Positions 1-6,882 of a stretch of DNA of 7,310 bases are shown here, one piece after another. Source of the DNA: an uncultured Colwellia sp. (GTDB lineage: Bacteria; Pseudomonadota; Gammaproteobacteria; Enterobacterales; Alteromonadaceae). Both the position numbers and the translations under genes were made by a program. The DNA lies in NCBI GenBank assembly GCA_913020705.1, contig CAJWBY010000196.1, positions 1 to 7,310 on the forward strand. The letters run 5' to 3'. Below the pieces are notes generated by a model, which saw nothing but the letters and a program-made list of their open reading frames with translations, was not told the origin of the DNA and made no database searches. Every line of letters begins with the position of its first letter. Within the stretch, counting starts at the first letter, position 1.

Positions 1-423
1 GCACCCAATTAAATTAGCGATAATTACCGTAATAAGTTTTTCTTTAGTATTAATTATTGTTATGAGCAAAAAGTATAAAATGAGGAGCTTTACTAACAAA
101 ATAAAGTATATTTGATGCAACTCTGTACTTAAAACAAAAGGAAATTGAAGACCAACAAATATTACAAAGGCGATAAATAATTTTGTTTCTTTAAATTTAA
201 GCCAATCTCCTTTATTTTTTTCGTGAATAAAAACACTAATTAATGTTAATACCGCAACAATTAAGGTCCACCTAACTTCAGGTAAAAAACTTCCCCAATA
301 TTTACCTGGTGGATGCATATAAAAACAAAAAAAATAAAGCAAAATACCTGCTAATGGTTTTTTTAAGGTATATAAAGATCCAACCATAAAAACAAGAATA
401 AAACTAATAGCTGTAATCGGCAT
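1..423 (-). CDS. O-antigen ligase/polymerase-like membrane protein, exosortase A-associated (N-terminal part, cut by window edge)
   Basis: The reading frame opens with ATG at 423 and stays open to base 1, giving 141 codons with no stop, so the C-terminal part lies outside the window. The visible part is very hydrophobic. Membrane segments are likely near residues 3-19, 24-36, 52-67, 82-98 and 104-123, and there is a short polar stretch HPPGKYWGSFLPEVRW (37-52) between the second and third. This layout resembles the N-terminal domain of the putative O-glycosylation ligases (Wzy/WaaL superfamily) found beside exosortase A genes. Such proteins are thought to polymerise or transfer lipid-linked glycans at the periplasmic face. 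The start lies 3 bp after the TAA stop of the upstream glycosyltransferase, with an AAGAGA ribosome-binding sequence inside the end of that gene, so it is almost certainly in the same operon. The periplasmic catalytic loop that would separate ligase from polymerase is not in the window, so the exact role is inferred from hydrophobicity, resemblance and context. Confidence 0.72.
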   Translation of the reverse strand, partial: MPITAISFILVFMVGSLYTLKKPLAGILLYFFCFYMHPPGKYWGSFLPEVRWTLIVAVLTLISVFIHEKNKGDWLKFKETKLFIAFVIFVGLQFPFVLSTELHQIYFILLVKLLILYFLLITIINTKEKLITVIIANLIGC

Positions 424-426
424 AAG

Positions 427-1572
427 TTATCTCTTTATTTCGTGATTTTTAATTTTATATAATTCAACTATTCGCTTAGCATTTTCTTGCCAAACAAATT
501 GTTTATCTATAATACTAACTTTCACGGCTTTTCGTTTAGCTTCTAACGTGTCAATATTTTCAATGGCATAATCTAATTGCTTTATGAATGATGCTTGATC
601 ACCCTTTTCGAAAAACAATGCGGTGTCGTCACTCAAAATCTCTCTAATATTAGGGCAGTCAGGTGCAATAATTACACTGCCAACTGCCATATATTCAAAC
701 ATTTTAAGTGGCGAGGCATAAGCCGTAACATCAGGCTGTAAGGTAATATCAAATTGTTCAACATAAGCCATTACTTTATCGCGAGTGACTAAACCTGCAA
801 ATTCAATTTTGTCGCTAATGCCAAGGCCTTTCGCTTGTTCTTTTAGTTCAGGTAAAATATTGCCATCGCCAACGCAAATAAGCTTTAGCGATAGATTCTT
901 ATGCTTAGCTATTGCTTCTATTGCTTTGTCCATACCATGCCAGGGGTGAATAAACCCCGTAAAACCAATAACAATCTCTTTTTTATTGTTCGCTATTGGC
1001 TTAGCCAGCATTTCATCAATAAATTGTTGGTTAACACCATTATGAATTACCGTAATATTTTTCTCTTTAACCCCCACCTCTCTTAAATGGTCAGCAAGTA
1101 CATCGGTAACAGGTAAAGTATGAGTAGCGTTTTTCCACGTATAGTTTTCTATCCACTTCGCAAATTTGACTAGTGCTAAGCCACTATAAGTTTTGCGTTC
1201 GTATACCAAAGGGGCATTTACTTCTAATATGAGAGGAATGTTAAATAGCTTACTTGCCCAGATACCGGCTGGTTGGTAAAGGTTATAACGCTCATAAATA
1301 AATTCAGGCTTAAATTGTTTTATGGCTTTAACCAGTTTGATGAATATCCAAAGGCTATAAGAGAGTTCTAGTAATTCATATAGTGCTCTTGGTAGTAATT
1401 TTTTAAGTTTAGTGACAAAACCGCCATCGTGACCAAAATCGCTATTTTCATTTAATGATGGGGCAACAAACTTTAGCTCGTGACCTTGTTCTATGAAAGC
1501 GTTTGTTAGCTCTTCTACGTGAACAAACTGTCCATCTTTTGAGGCGATTCTGTGATGATAAAGTATTTTCAT
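427..1572 (-). CDS. Glycosyltransferase family 4 (GT-B fold)
   Basis: Encodes a 381-residue cytoplasmic glycosyltransferase, a usual length for GT4. The N-terminal Rossmann half starts MKILYHHRIASKDGQ and includes VHVEELTNAF (18-27), the acceptor-side layout of this family. The linker has VIHNGVNQQF (175-184). The nucleotide-sugar half begins IGFTGFIHPWHGMDKAIEA (202-220), continues with VGDG (234-237), and carries the donor-binding block SPLKMFEYMAVG (287-298) followed by APDCPNIREIL (303-313). The second Glu of the EX7E motif is E293; the position of the first Glu is Tyr285, as I recall from other GT4 members with the SPLK-EYMA form. It should use a nucleotide sugar to extend the lipid-linked repeat unit. 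Donor and linkage cannot be read from sequence. The start is the family-typical MKILYHH, but the ribosome-binding sequence is poor (only TAGG about 15 nt upstream). It follows the amidotransferase gene after 92 bp and precedes the ligase-like gene by 3 bp. Confidence 0.92.
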   Translation of the reverse strand: MKILYHHRIASKDGQFVHVEELTNAFIEQGHELKFVAPSLNENSDFGHDGGFVTKLKKLLPRALYELLELSYSLWIFIKLVKAIKQFKPEFIYERYNLYQPAGIWASKLFNIPLILEVNAPLVYERKTYSGLALVKFAKWIENYTWKNATHTLPVTDVLADHLREVGVKEKNITVIHNGVNQQFIDEMLAKPIANNKKEIVIGFTGFIHPWHGMDKAIEAIAKHKNLSLKLICVGDGNILPELKEQAKGLGISDKIEFAGLVTRDKVMAYVEQFDITLQPDVTAYASPLKMFEYMAVGSVIIAPDCPNIREILSDDTALFFEKGDQASFIKQLDYAIENIDTLEAKRKAVKVSIIDKQFVWQENAKRIVELYKIKNHEIKR

Positions 1573-1664
1573 TATTTATTTGTGCCTATACACTTCATAT
1601 AAGTGCTCATTGTTTTGTTTTATTTTATGTCTTTGATTACGTTAAATAATTTCATCCTTTGATT
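1573..1664. other. 92-bp intergenic gap between amidotransferase and GT4 genes
   Basis: This is the widest gap in the cluster. It is very AT-rich and has no convincing -35/-10 pair on the minus strand and no stem followed by a U-run in the direction of transcription. It holds a small inverted repeat, CACTT-catat-AAGTG (1591-1605), and a 12-codon ATG frame whose TAA overlaps the GT4 ATG. Nothing here is firm enough to call a promoter or terminator. Confidence 0.5.
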
Positions 1665-3593
1665 TCAGTTTACTAAATCATTGGAAATTCTTTGTTGTTT
1701 CACGTTAAGTTCTTTATCTAAAAAAGATGCTAATACCAATAACGCCCAAATTAACACGCCATTATTAATGCTTCTGTTTTGATGCGCTACAATAATACCT
1801 TTTAACTCATTTATATTGAAAATATTCAACGATACTAATGTCGCTGATAAAATTCTTTTTTCTAAAGTGGCCTGAGGTATTTGTCTTATCCATTCATCTA
1901 ATGGTGAGGTAAAGCCCATTTTTTTTCTTTCTAATACGAAGTTAGGTACTAACCCTTTCAATGAATTTGCAAGTACTTTTTTTACTTGTTGCCCTTTTAG
2001 GTTTAGTTTTTCATTTAATCCTAAGCCCCATTCTACCAATTTATAATCTAAGAAAGGCACTCTAACTTCTAATGAGCAAGCCATACTTGCTCTGTCTACT
2101 TTTGTTAGAATATCACCGGGTAAGTATGTTTTAAAATCAATATATTGCACTTGCTTTACAGGGCTTAAATTATTAACTTCTGCTGCTAATGATTTAAATT
2201 GATTTAAAGCACTGTAACCCGCCAACTTACTTTTAAACTGATAAGAATATAACTTATCCAAAGTATTCTTATCAGATAAAGACATTGCATTGTAAAAACT
2301 GGTGATAGGGTCACTTGCTAGTGCTTTAAAAGTAGATTTTGCCCGTAAAAAACGTGGTGCTTTATCAAACTTCGGATAATGTTTAGCCAGTAGTGTAAAT
2401 ATGGGTTTAGTTAATTTATTTACAAAAATAGAACGAAGTTTTTCTTCAAAATTTAACATTTGATAATTGCGGTAACCAAAAAACAATTCGTCGCTGCCAT
2501 CACCTGAAAGCGCTACTTTCACTTTCTCTCGGGTTACTTTACTTAATATTAAGGTTGGAATAGCTGAGTTGTCAGCAAAAGGTTCGTCAAAGGTATTTAC
2601 AACGAGATCGACCATTGATAAGTCGTTTACTGATACATTAGTCGTTGAATGCTTAGTCTTAAAATGCTGAGAAACTTTTTCAGCAAAAAAAGACTCATCG
2701 TATTTTGACAGATCAAAGCCAATTGAACTCGTTATAATAGGTTCAGCACTTAGCTGGCTCATAAAAGCCACAATAGCAGACGAGTCTAATCCACCTGACA
2801 GAAAAGCGCCTAGTGGCACATCAGCCATCATTCTGTCTTGTACTGTTTGACTTAAGTGGGCGTGAACGTCATCAACATTATAGTTTTTTGTATTGCTTGT
2901 TATATGGTCTTTTAAATGCCAGTAAGGTTTATTTACAAACAGCTCTGGCGAGTTTTGATCTAAAAGAATATAGTGCCCAGGCAGTAGCTTATTTATTGCT
3001 AAATAAATAGATTTTGGCTCTAAAATATAACCAAGAGACATGTAATCTTCTATTGATTTTAAATTAATATTTAGCGGTATTTGAAGATGTTTTTTTAATG
3101 CTTTAATTTCTGATGCAAAAACGATTTGATTATCAGGTGTTTTTGCCCAATGAAGTGGTTTAATACCTAATCTGTCTCTTGCGGCAAACATTTGCTTTGT
3201 GTTTTTATCAAAAAGAACAAAAGCAAACATCCCATTTAGCTTGTCTACACACTGGGTGTGCCACTCTAACCAAGCATTGACAATAACTTCGGTGTCGCTG
3301 TTAGTGTTAAATTTATAACCTAAACTTGTTAGTTCGTTACGCAGCGCTTTATAATTATAGATCTCTCCGTTGTAGGTAATACCTACCGTGTCGGTTTGAT
3401 CGAATAAAGGTTGATGGCCATCGGCTAAGTCAATGATCGACAATCGTGTATGTGCTAATGCAATACCGTTGTCGATATAACTACCATGACCATCAGGGCC
3501 ACGATGAGTTTGGCTTTTATTCATTTCTTCTACGGTATTTTTATCTATATCAAATAAATGATCATGATGAAAAATGGCAACAACACCGCACAC
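1665..3593 (-). CDS. AsnB-like glutamine amidotransferase, exosortase A system-associated (type 1)
   Basis: A 642-residue two-domain class II amidotransferase of the asparagine synthetase B family. The N-terminal glutaminase domain (about 2-210) has Cys2 as nucleophile, R50, N75-G76-E77 and D100, which match the glutamine-binding residues of AsnB, plus ARDRLGIKPL (138-147). The synthetase domain (about 240-625) has the ATP pyrophosphatase loop SGGLDSS (266-272), SGDGSDELFFGY (363-374) and YLPGDILTKVDRAS (490-503). All key residues are present, so it should be active: it hydrolyses glutamine and passes ammonia to an AMP-activated carboxylate. Length and overall sequence resemble the amidotransferase 1 family of XrtA/EPS loci more than housekeeping asparagine synthetase, so the substrate is probably a sugar acid or similar group of the polysaccharide; that is inference. 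The start codon is GTG, fixed because Cys2 must follow it directly. The gene begins 12 bp after the GT2 stop and is probably translated by coupling. Confidence 0.93.
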   Translation of the reverse strand: MCGVVAIFHHDHLFDIDKNTVEEMNKSQTHRGPDGHGSYIDNGIALAHTRLSIIDLADGHQPLFDQTDTVGITYNGEIYNYKALRNELTSLGYKFNTNSDTEVIVNAWLEWHTQCVDKLNGMFAFVLFDKNTKQMFAARDRLGIKPLHWAKTPDNQIVFASEIKALKKHLQIPLNINLKSIEDYMSLGYILEPKSIYLAINKLLPGHYILLDQNSPELFVNKPYWHLKDHITSNTKNYNVDDVHAHLSQTVQDRMMADVPLGAFLSGGLDSSAIVAFMSQLSAEPIITSSIGFDLSKYDESFFAEKVSQHFKTKHSTTNVSVNDLSMVDLVVNTFDEPFADNSAIPTLILSKVTREKVKVALSGDGSDELFFGYRNYQMLNFEEKLRSIFVNKLTKPIFTLLAKHYPKFDKAPRFLRAKSTFKALASDPITSFYNAMSLSDKNTLDKLYSYQFKSKLAGYSALNQFKSLAAEVNNLSPVKQVQYIDFKTYLPGDILTKVDRASMACSLEVRVPFLDYKLVEWGLGLNEKLNLKGQQVKKVLANSLKGLVPNFVLERKKMGFTSPLDEWIRQIPQATLEKRILSATLVSLNIFNINELKGIIVAHQNRSINNGVLIWALLVLASFLDKELNVKQQRISNDLVN

Positions 3594-3604
3594 TTTGCTT
3601 TAAA

Positions 3605-3608
3605 CCTA
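3605..3608 (-). promoter_or_regulatory. TAG stop overlapping a Shine-Dalgarno-like AGG for the amidotransferase
   Basis: Read on the minus strand, the GT2 gene ends in TAG (3608-3606), and with the next G this forms TAGG. It lies 11 nt ahead of the GTG start of the amidotransferase and is the only purine-rich ribosome-binding candidate there. The ribosome terminating on GT2 would therefore sit on the initiation site, which fits coupled translation from a weak GTG start. The match is short, so this is a reasoned guess. Confidence 0.4.
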
Positions 3609-4430
3609 ACTAAATCTATTTAAGCGTTTATAAAGGTTAGTTAAGCCCCAAAAATACTTGTGTTTATTCATTAGATAGAAAAGTCCTTTTAAATGTGAAA
3701 AGTGAAACATAGAAAGCTTGAAACCACGTGATAGTTCTTGAGCATCGTGAACGACTTCAGCTTCGGGGATATAAGTTATTTTATAGCCACCTTCCCAAAC
3801 ACGTAAACAATAATCAACGTCTTCAGGTGAGTAAAATATTTTCTCATCGAACAAACCCGTTTTATCTACTGCTTCTTTAGTTAACATCCAGCAGGCTGAA
3901 ATAGCGTAGTCTACGTTTGTTGGTATACTAGTAGACTGTAATTCATGTGGTTTAGATTCTATTTTTTTCAAAAACAAAAAGCGCTTTAACTTATGAACAA
4001 GTGTTGGAAATACATCACAAGACAATTGAAAATTACCACTATTATAAGAAAGCCTTGGCACGGCCATTCCCACATCTGGGTTAGCTTCTAAATAAGTCAT
4101 TAAGCTTTGAATAGCATTGTGGTTAACATAAGCGTCTGAGTCTAAAACTAAAACAAACTTACCCTTTGCTCGTTTTAATGCTGCATTTCGAGAATAAGTA
4201 GTTCCTGTGTTTTCACTAAAAAAGATAGGTTTGATTAACTCAGGTTGTGATTCTTGATATTTACTTTCATATTGTTTTATGAGCTCGACGCTACCGTCTT
4301 TTGAGCCATTATCGACAATGAATATTTCACTTTCTTCATCAAATACAGACAACGAGCTGATAAGTTGGTCTAAACAACGCTGAATCGGCTTAACAGAGTT
4401 ATAAGAAAGAATAACGGTAGAGATGAGCAT
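3606..4430 (-). CDS. Glycosyltransferase family 2 (GT-A fold)
   Basis: A 274-residue GT2 enzyme without predicted membrane anchors. It opens with the strand STVILSYNSVKPIQRCLDQL (4-23), then IVDNGSKDGS (38-47) for UDP/dTDP-sugar binding, SENTGTTYSRNAAL (72-85), and the metal-binding DXD-type motif LDSD (96-99). Further on come VDYAISACWMLTKEA (173-187) and SPEDVDYCLR (201-210), where the ED pair (203-204) matches the catalytic-base region of the family, followed by AEVVHD (224-229). The order is that of the rhamnosyltransferase/WbbL-like group, though donor specificity is not readable. It should add one sugar to the lipid-linked unit at the inner face of the membrane. It starts with ATG 15 bp after the xrtA stop and ends 12 bp before the amidotransferase. 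Its only ribosome-binding candidate, AGGA, overlaps the xrtA stop and is rather far (13 nt) from the ATG. Confidence 0.92.
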   Translation of the reverse strand: MLISTVILSYNSVKPIQRCLDQLISSLSVFDEESEIFIVDNGSKDGSVELIKQYESKYQESQPELIKPIFFSENTGTTYSRNAALKRAKGKFVLVLDSDAYVNHNAIQSLMTYLEANPDVGMAVPRLSYNSGNFQLSCDVFPTLVHKLKRFLFLKKIESKPHELQSTSIPTNVDYAISACWMLTKEAVDKTGLFDEKIFYSPEDVDYCLRVWEGGYKITYIPEAEVVHDAQELSRGFKLSMFHFSHLKGLFYLMNKHKYFWGLTNLYKRLNRFS

Positions 4431-4443
4431 AATGTAGTGTATT

Positions 4444-4448
4444 TCCTA
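4444..4448 (-). promoter_or_regulatory. TAG stop overlapping AGGA ribosome-binding candidate for GT2
   Basis: On the minus strand the xrtA gene ends in TAG (4448-4446), which runs into GA to give TAGGA, the only Shine-Dalgarno-like sequence before the GT2 ATG. The spacing of 13 nt is longer than ideal. This mirrors the next junction downstream and points to coupled translation of xrtA, GT2 and the amidotransferase. Confidence 0.4.
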
Positions 4449-5954
4449 TTTAACTAATGTTACTTGTTGTTTTATTTCAAAAAACTTTTGAGACATAAAG
4501 GCATCTAAATATTTTTCGGCTTCTTGCTTATTAGCTGAAGATAATACAATAACCTCTCCACCAAAGTCCGTCATCATTATTTTATTCATTAACTGTAATA
4601 ACTTAAATTGAATCTTATTTGATGACAAAATGCCGTTTACTTGATAAATAACTCGAAGCTTTCGCTCTTCACCTTGCATATTAACAATAGTGTATGAGCT
4701 ATAGGGTATGACTTTATTATTAGTCGTTGATATTTTATTAGCTGAAATTCCTTTAATTGACCAAAAGTCTGTATCAAAAAGTCTGTTTCTATAACTAATT
4801 ATTTCTTTAGTGTCGGTCTCATAATTATATTTAGCGATAAATATATCTATGTTACTTGAAGTTAAGGTTGATATTGAAGCTGATGTATAAATGGCATCTG
4901 AATCAGGAAAACTGGGTATCCAGTTATGATTAAACTTAGCTATAGCATTTTCGCTAACTTTAGCTGGTTCTATCCGATTCGTCATTTCTTGTGAAGTTAA
5001 TGTATTGATATAATTTTCATATTTATATTTCAGGGCTGGACCTATAAATAACAAAATGAACGTTATAGTAATGAAGACTAACGACGGGAATTTTTGCAGC
5101 GCCCCTTTATTATTTTGAATGGGCTGCTCTGTTTCATCTATAGGATCAGACATATAATGCCCGATCACAAATAATATACTTAAAATTATAACAAAAAACA
5201 CGCCACCATAAACAAAGTGGTCAAAACCTACAGCGGCTTGCATGTTAGATAAATGACCGATAAGAATCATTAAAAAAGCTCTTAAACCATTTCCAATAAT
5301 AGCAACGACACAACACAACAATACAAAAAGGACTTGTTTGTATAACTTACTAAAGTTTAAATAGGAATATAAAACACCTATCGTCACTGTTGATATTAGA
5401 AAGCGAATGCCACTACAAGCCTCTGCAACTAAAAAGTTTCCATTAGGTATTTGTATATACATACCGTCTCTAAAAACAGGGATACCTAAAACCTGGATCA
5501 TAAAAACAGATATATCTGCGGTAATAAACTGCAGGTAAGGAACTAAGAAGTCCCCGATAGGAATTGATAAAAATAGAAAGGCTAAGGGAAACTTTAAGGA
5601 AAGAACGATTTTGCGACCAAAGAATGCCCACGTTAGAACAACAAACAGCGTAAATAGTGCAAATTGCTCAATAACATTAATATAAGATAAAACGCTGATA
5701 AACCAAAAAAATGATGCTAGCCCTACAAGAAATAGTGCAAAGAAAGAAGGCTGAGCCTCAACGTGTACAAGTTCATGTTTTTTACGGTGTATTAACCATA
5801 AAACGATAGGCAAAATTAGAACACCATGGCCATAGGTGTTAGAGCTTTGCCAAATATCTAGAAGCTTACTGAATGAGCTATTGAAGGCAAAAAACATGCA
5901 TAATAAAATGCATGTAATTAATATAATGTTAGCAACGTACCTGTCTTTTAACAT
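4446..5954 (-). CDS. xrtA: Exosortase A with fused C-terminal EpsI domain
   Basis: A 502-residue inner-membrane protein. Residues 1-270 form the polytopic exosortase core of about eight membrane segments (near 8-24, 43-56, 71-90, 95-111, 118-140, 177-197, 207-232 and 250-267). The catalytic triad is present: Cys180 in AEACSGIRFL (177-186), Arg225 in GNGLRAF (221-227) and His246 in GFDHFVYGG (243-251). After a polar linker (269-287) one more membrane segment (291-309) leads into a periplasmic EpsI-type domain (about 310-500) with NHNWIPSFP (342-350), IAKYNYETDTKEIISYRNRL (373-392) and FWSIKG (397-402). Exosortases are cysteine-protease-like enzymes that recognise the C-terminal PEP-CTERM tripartite signal of exported proteins, much as sortase does. 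Fusion of EpsH and EpsI is known in this subfamily. The ATG lies 2 bp after the deacetylase stop, with a weak GGA 11 nt upstream. No protein in this window carries a PEP-CTERM tail, so substrates are encoded elsewhere. Confidence 0.96.
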   Translation of the reverse strand: MLKDRYVANIILITCILLCMFFAFNSSFSKLLDIWQSSNTYGHGVLILPIVLWLIHRKKHELVHVEAQPSFFALFLVGLASFFWFISVLSYINVIEQFALFTLFVVLTWAFFGRKIVLSLKFPLAFLFLSIPIGDFLVPYLQFITADISVFMIQVLGIPVFRDGMYIQIPNGNFLVAEACSGIRFLISTVTIGVLYSYLNFSKLYKQVLFVLLCCVVAIIGNGLRAFLMILIGHLSNMQAAVGFDHFVYGGVFFVIILSILFVIGHYMSDPIDETEQPIQNNKGALQKFPSLVFITITFILLFIGPALKYKYENYINTLTSQEMTNRIEPAKVSENAIAKFNHNWIPSFPDSDAIYTSASISTLTSSNIDIFIAKYNYETDTKEIISYRNRLFDTDFWSIKGISANKISTTNNKVIPYSSYTIVNMQGEERKLRVIYQVNGILSSNKIQFKLLQLMNKIMMTDFGGEVIVLSSANKQEAEKYLDAFMSQKFFEIKQQVTLVK

Positions 5955-5956
5955 AT

Positions 5957-6829
5957 TTAGCTGATTCCATTTTCTTTTGAGTTTTTATTTAAATAAACAC
6001 TCTTCATGGTATCCCACTTGTAATCATTTACAAGCTTTTCAAGCTTGCCCTCCATTCGAGACAAATTAATATAATGTCTAAACTTTGATTTTAATGGCGC
6101 TTCTTTTACTCTTGGCTGTTGTGGATCGATTTCCCAAGGATGAAAGTAGAAATTATACGGCTGTTGTTCATTTTGGTGAAATTTATCAATACGTCTTTTA
6201 GATAACAAATAAGGATACAAACGAAAATAACCTCCTCCGCCAATACCTGTGTTGACATTATTTTTACACAAGGTTGGTATCGGTATTTCGATAATTTTTT
6301 TTCCGTTAACACTTTCTGGTCGCTCGTACATAAAGCGTGGCCAACTTGGAACACCATATAGGTCATGTTGAATGGGATAAGTACTAGAACTATACTCGAA
6401 CCCTAATTCAATTAATTTTTCATAAACCCATGTATTGCTATCATTGATAGAAAAGCTGGGAGCACGATAACCTATCACTTCAGTGCCAGACAGTTGCTCT
6501 AAAATGTTCTTACTCTTTTCAACGTCAGCAATAAAACTTTCTTTAGTCATTTCTGTAATGCGCTGATGTGCAAATCCATGACTTGCTATCTCATGACCTT
6601 GATCAACGATTGCTTTAATCAAATTAGGACAACGTTCTGCGACCCAACCTAAGGTAAAAAAGGTACTTTTAACACCGTGTTTTTCAAATAACTCTAGTAA
6701 CCGATAAGTATTTTGTTCAACACGTAAAGGTAATTGATTCCAATCAGACTTATTTATGGTATTTTCAAATGCCGAAACATGAAAGTAATCTTCTACGTCA
6801 ACGGTCATTGCATTAATAATTTGGCTCAC
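5957..6829 (-). CDS. XrtA-associated polysaccharide deacetylase (NodB domain, DUF3473-type tail)
   Basis: A 290-residue carbohydrate esterase family 4 enzyme without a signal peptide. The start of the domain is NAMTVDVEDYFHVSAF (6-21), where the Asp/Glu residues D11, E13 and D14 replace the usual TFDD of NodB motif 1, as is typical of exosortase-linked deacetylases. Motif 2 is SHGFAH (83-88), with metal ligands H84 and H88; motif 3 is GYRAPSFS (120-127); the final His is in FYFHPWEID (227-235). The tail (about 235-278) fits the DUF3473 extension of this group. It should remove N- or O-acetyl groups from a sugar of the EPS, probably in the cytoplasm on lipid-linked units. The start is GTG, preferred over the in-frame ATG at codon 8 because relatives have several residues before TVDVEDYF and because AAGGGG sits 7 nt upstream. 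It follows the sugar transferase by 58 bp and abuts xrtA. Confidence 0.95.
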   Translation of the reverse strand: MSQIINAMTVDVEDYFHVSAFENTINKSDWNQLPLRVEQNTYRLLELFEKHGVKSTFFTLGWVAERCPNLIKAIVDQGHEIASHGFAHQRITEMTKESFIADVEKSKNILEQLSGTEVIGYRAPSFSINDSNTWVYEKLIELGFEYSSSTYPIQHDLYGVPSWPRFMYERPESVNGKKIIEIPIPTLCKNNVNTGIGGGGYFRLYPYLLSKRRIDKFHQNEQQPYNFYFHPWEIDPQQPRVKEAPLKSKFRHYINLSRMEGKLEKLVNDYKWDTMKSVYLNKNSKENGIS

Positions 6830-6882
6830 AAATAAACCCCTTGTTCAGATAGAAGATAAACCATTGCATAAAGATCCAACAT
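6826..6882 (-). CDS. Possible 18-codon mini-ORF / leader peptide overlapping the deacetylase start
   Basis: Between the sugar transferase stop and the deacetylase there is an ATG-started frame encoding MLDLYAMVYLLSEQGVYL. It ends in TGA within a GTGA overlap with the deacetylase GTG start. An AGGGAG sequence lies 9 nt ahead of its ATG, inside the last codons of the sugar transferase, which is a good ribosome-binding site. It starts only 5 bp after that gene's stop. I recognise no family. It could be a coupling peptide that carries ribosomes across the gap, or simply an open stretch by chance, since 19 codons stay open often. The deacetylase also has its own good ribosome-binding site, so the mini-ORF is not required. 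Confidence 0.25.
   Translation of the reverse strand: MLDLYAMVYLLSEQGVYL
6837..6842 (-). promoter_or_regulatory. Ribosome-binding site AAGGGG supporting the GTG start of the deacetylase
   Basis: On the minus strand AAGGGG is followed by TTTATTT and then GTG. The 7-nt spacing is ideal. It decides for the GTG start at 6829 over the internal ATG at codon 8, which has no comparable site ahead of it. Confidence 0.7.

Noticed and set aside
901..1086. Open frame of 61 codons on the plus strand
   Set aside because: It lies wholly inside the GT4 gene on the opposite strand, has no family-like motifs and no credible ribosome-binding context.
1591..1605. Inverted repeat CACTT-catat-AAGTG as a terminator of the amidotransferase transcript
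   Set aside because: The stem is only 5 bp and on the minus strand it is not followed by a T-run; the T-rich side faces the wrong strand.
2813..3010. Open frame of 65 codons on the plus strand
   Set aside because: Antisense to the well-supported amidotransferase; its sequence shows no domain and looks like a by-product of coding on the other strand.
6106..6366. Open frame of 86 codons on the minus strand within the deacetylase
   Set aside because: It overlaps the deacetylase in another frame, covering the region of its conserved final motif, so the deacetylase frame is the real one.
5957..6808. ATG at codon 8 of the deacetylase as the true start
   Set aside because: It would leave only MTV before the first catalytic Asp, lacks a ribosome-binding site, and the GTG further upstream has an ideal AAGGGG site.
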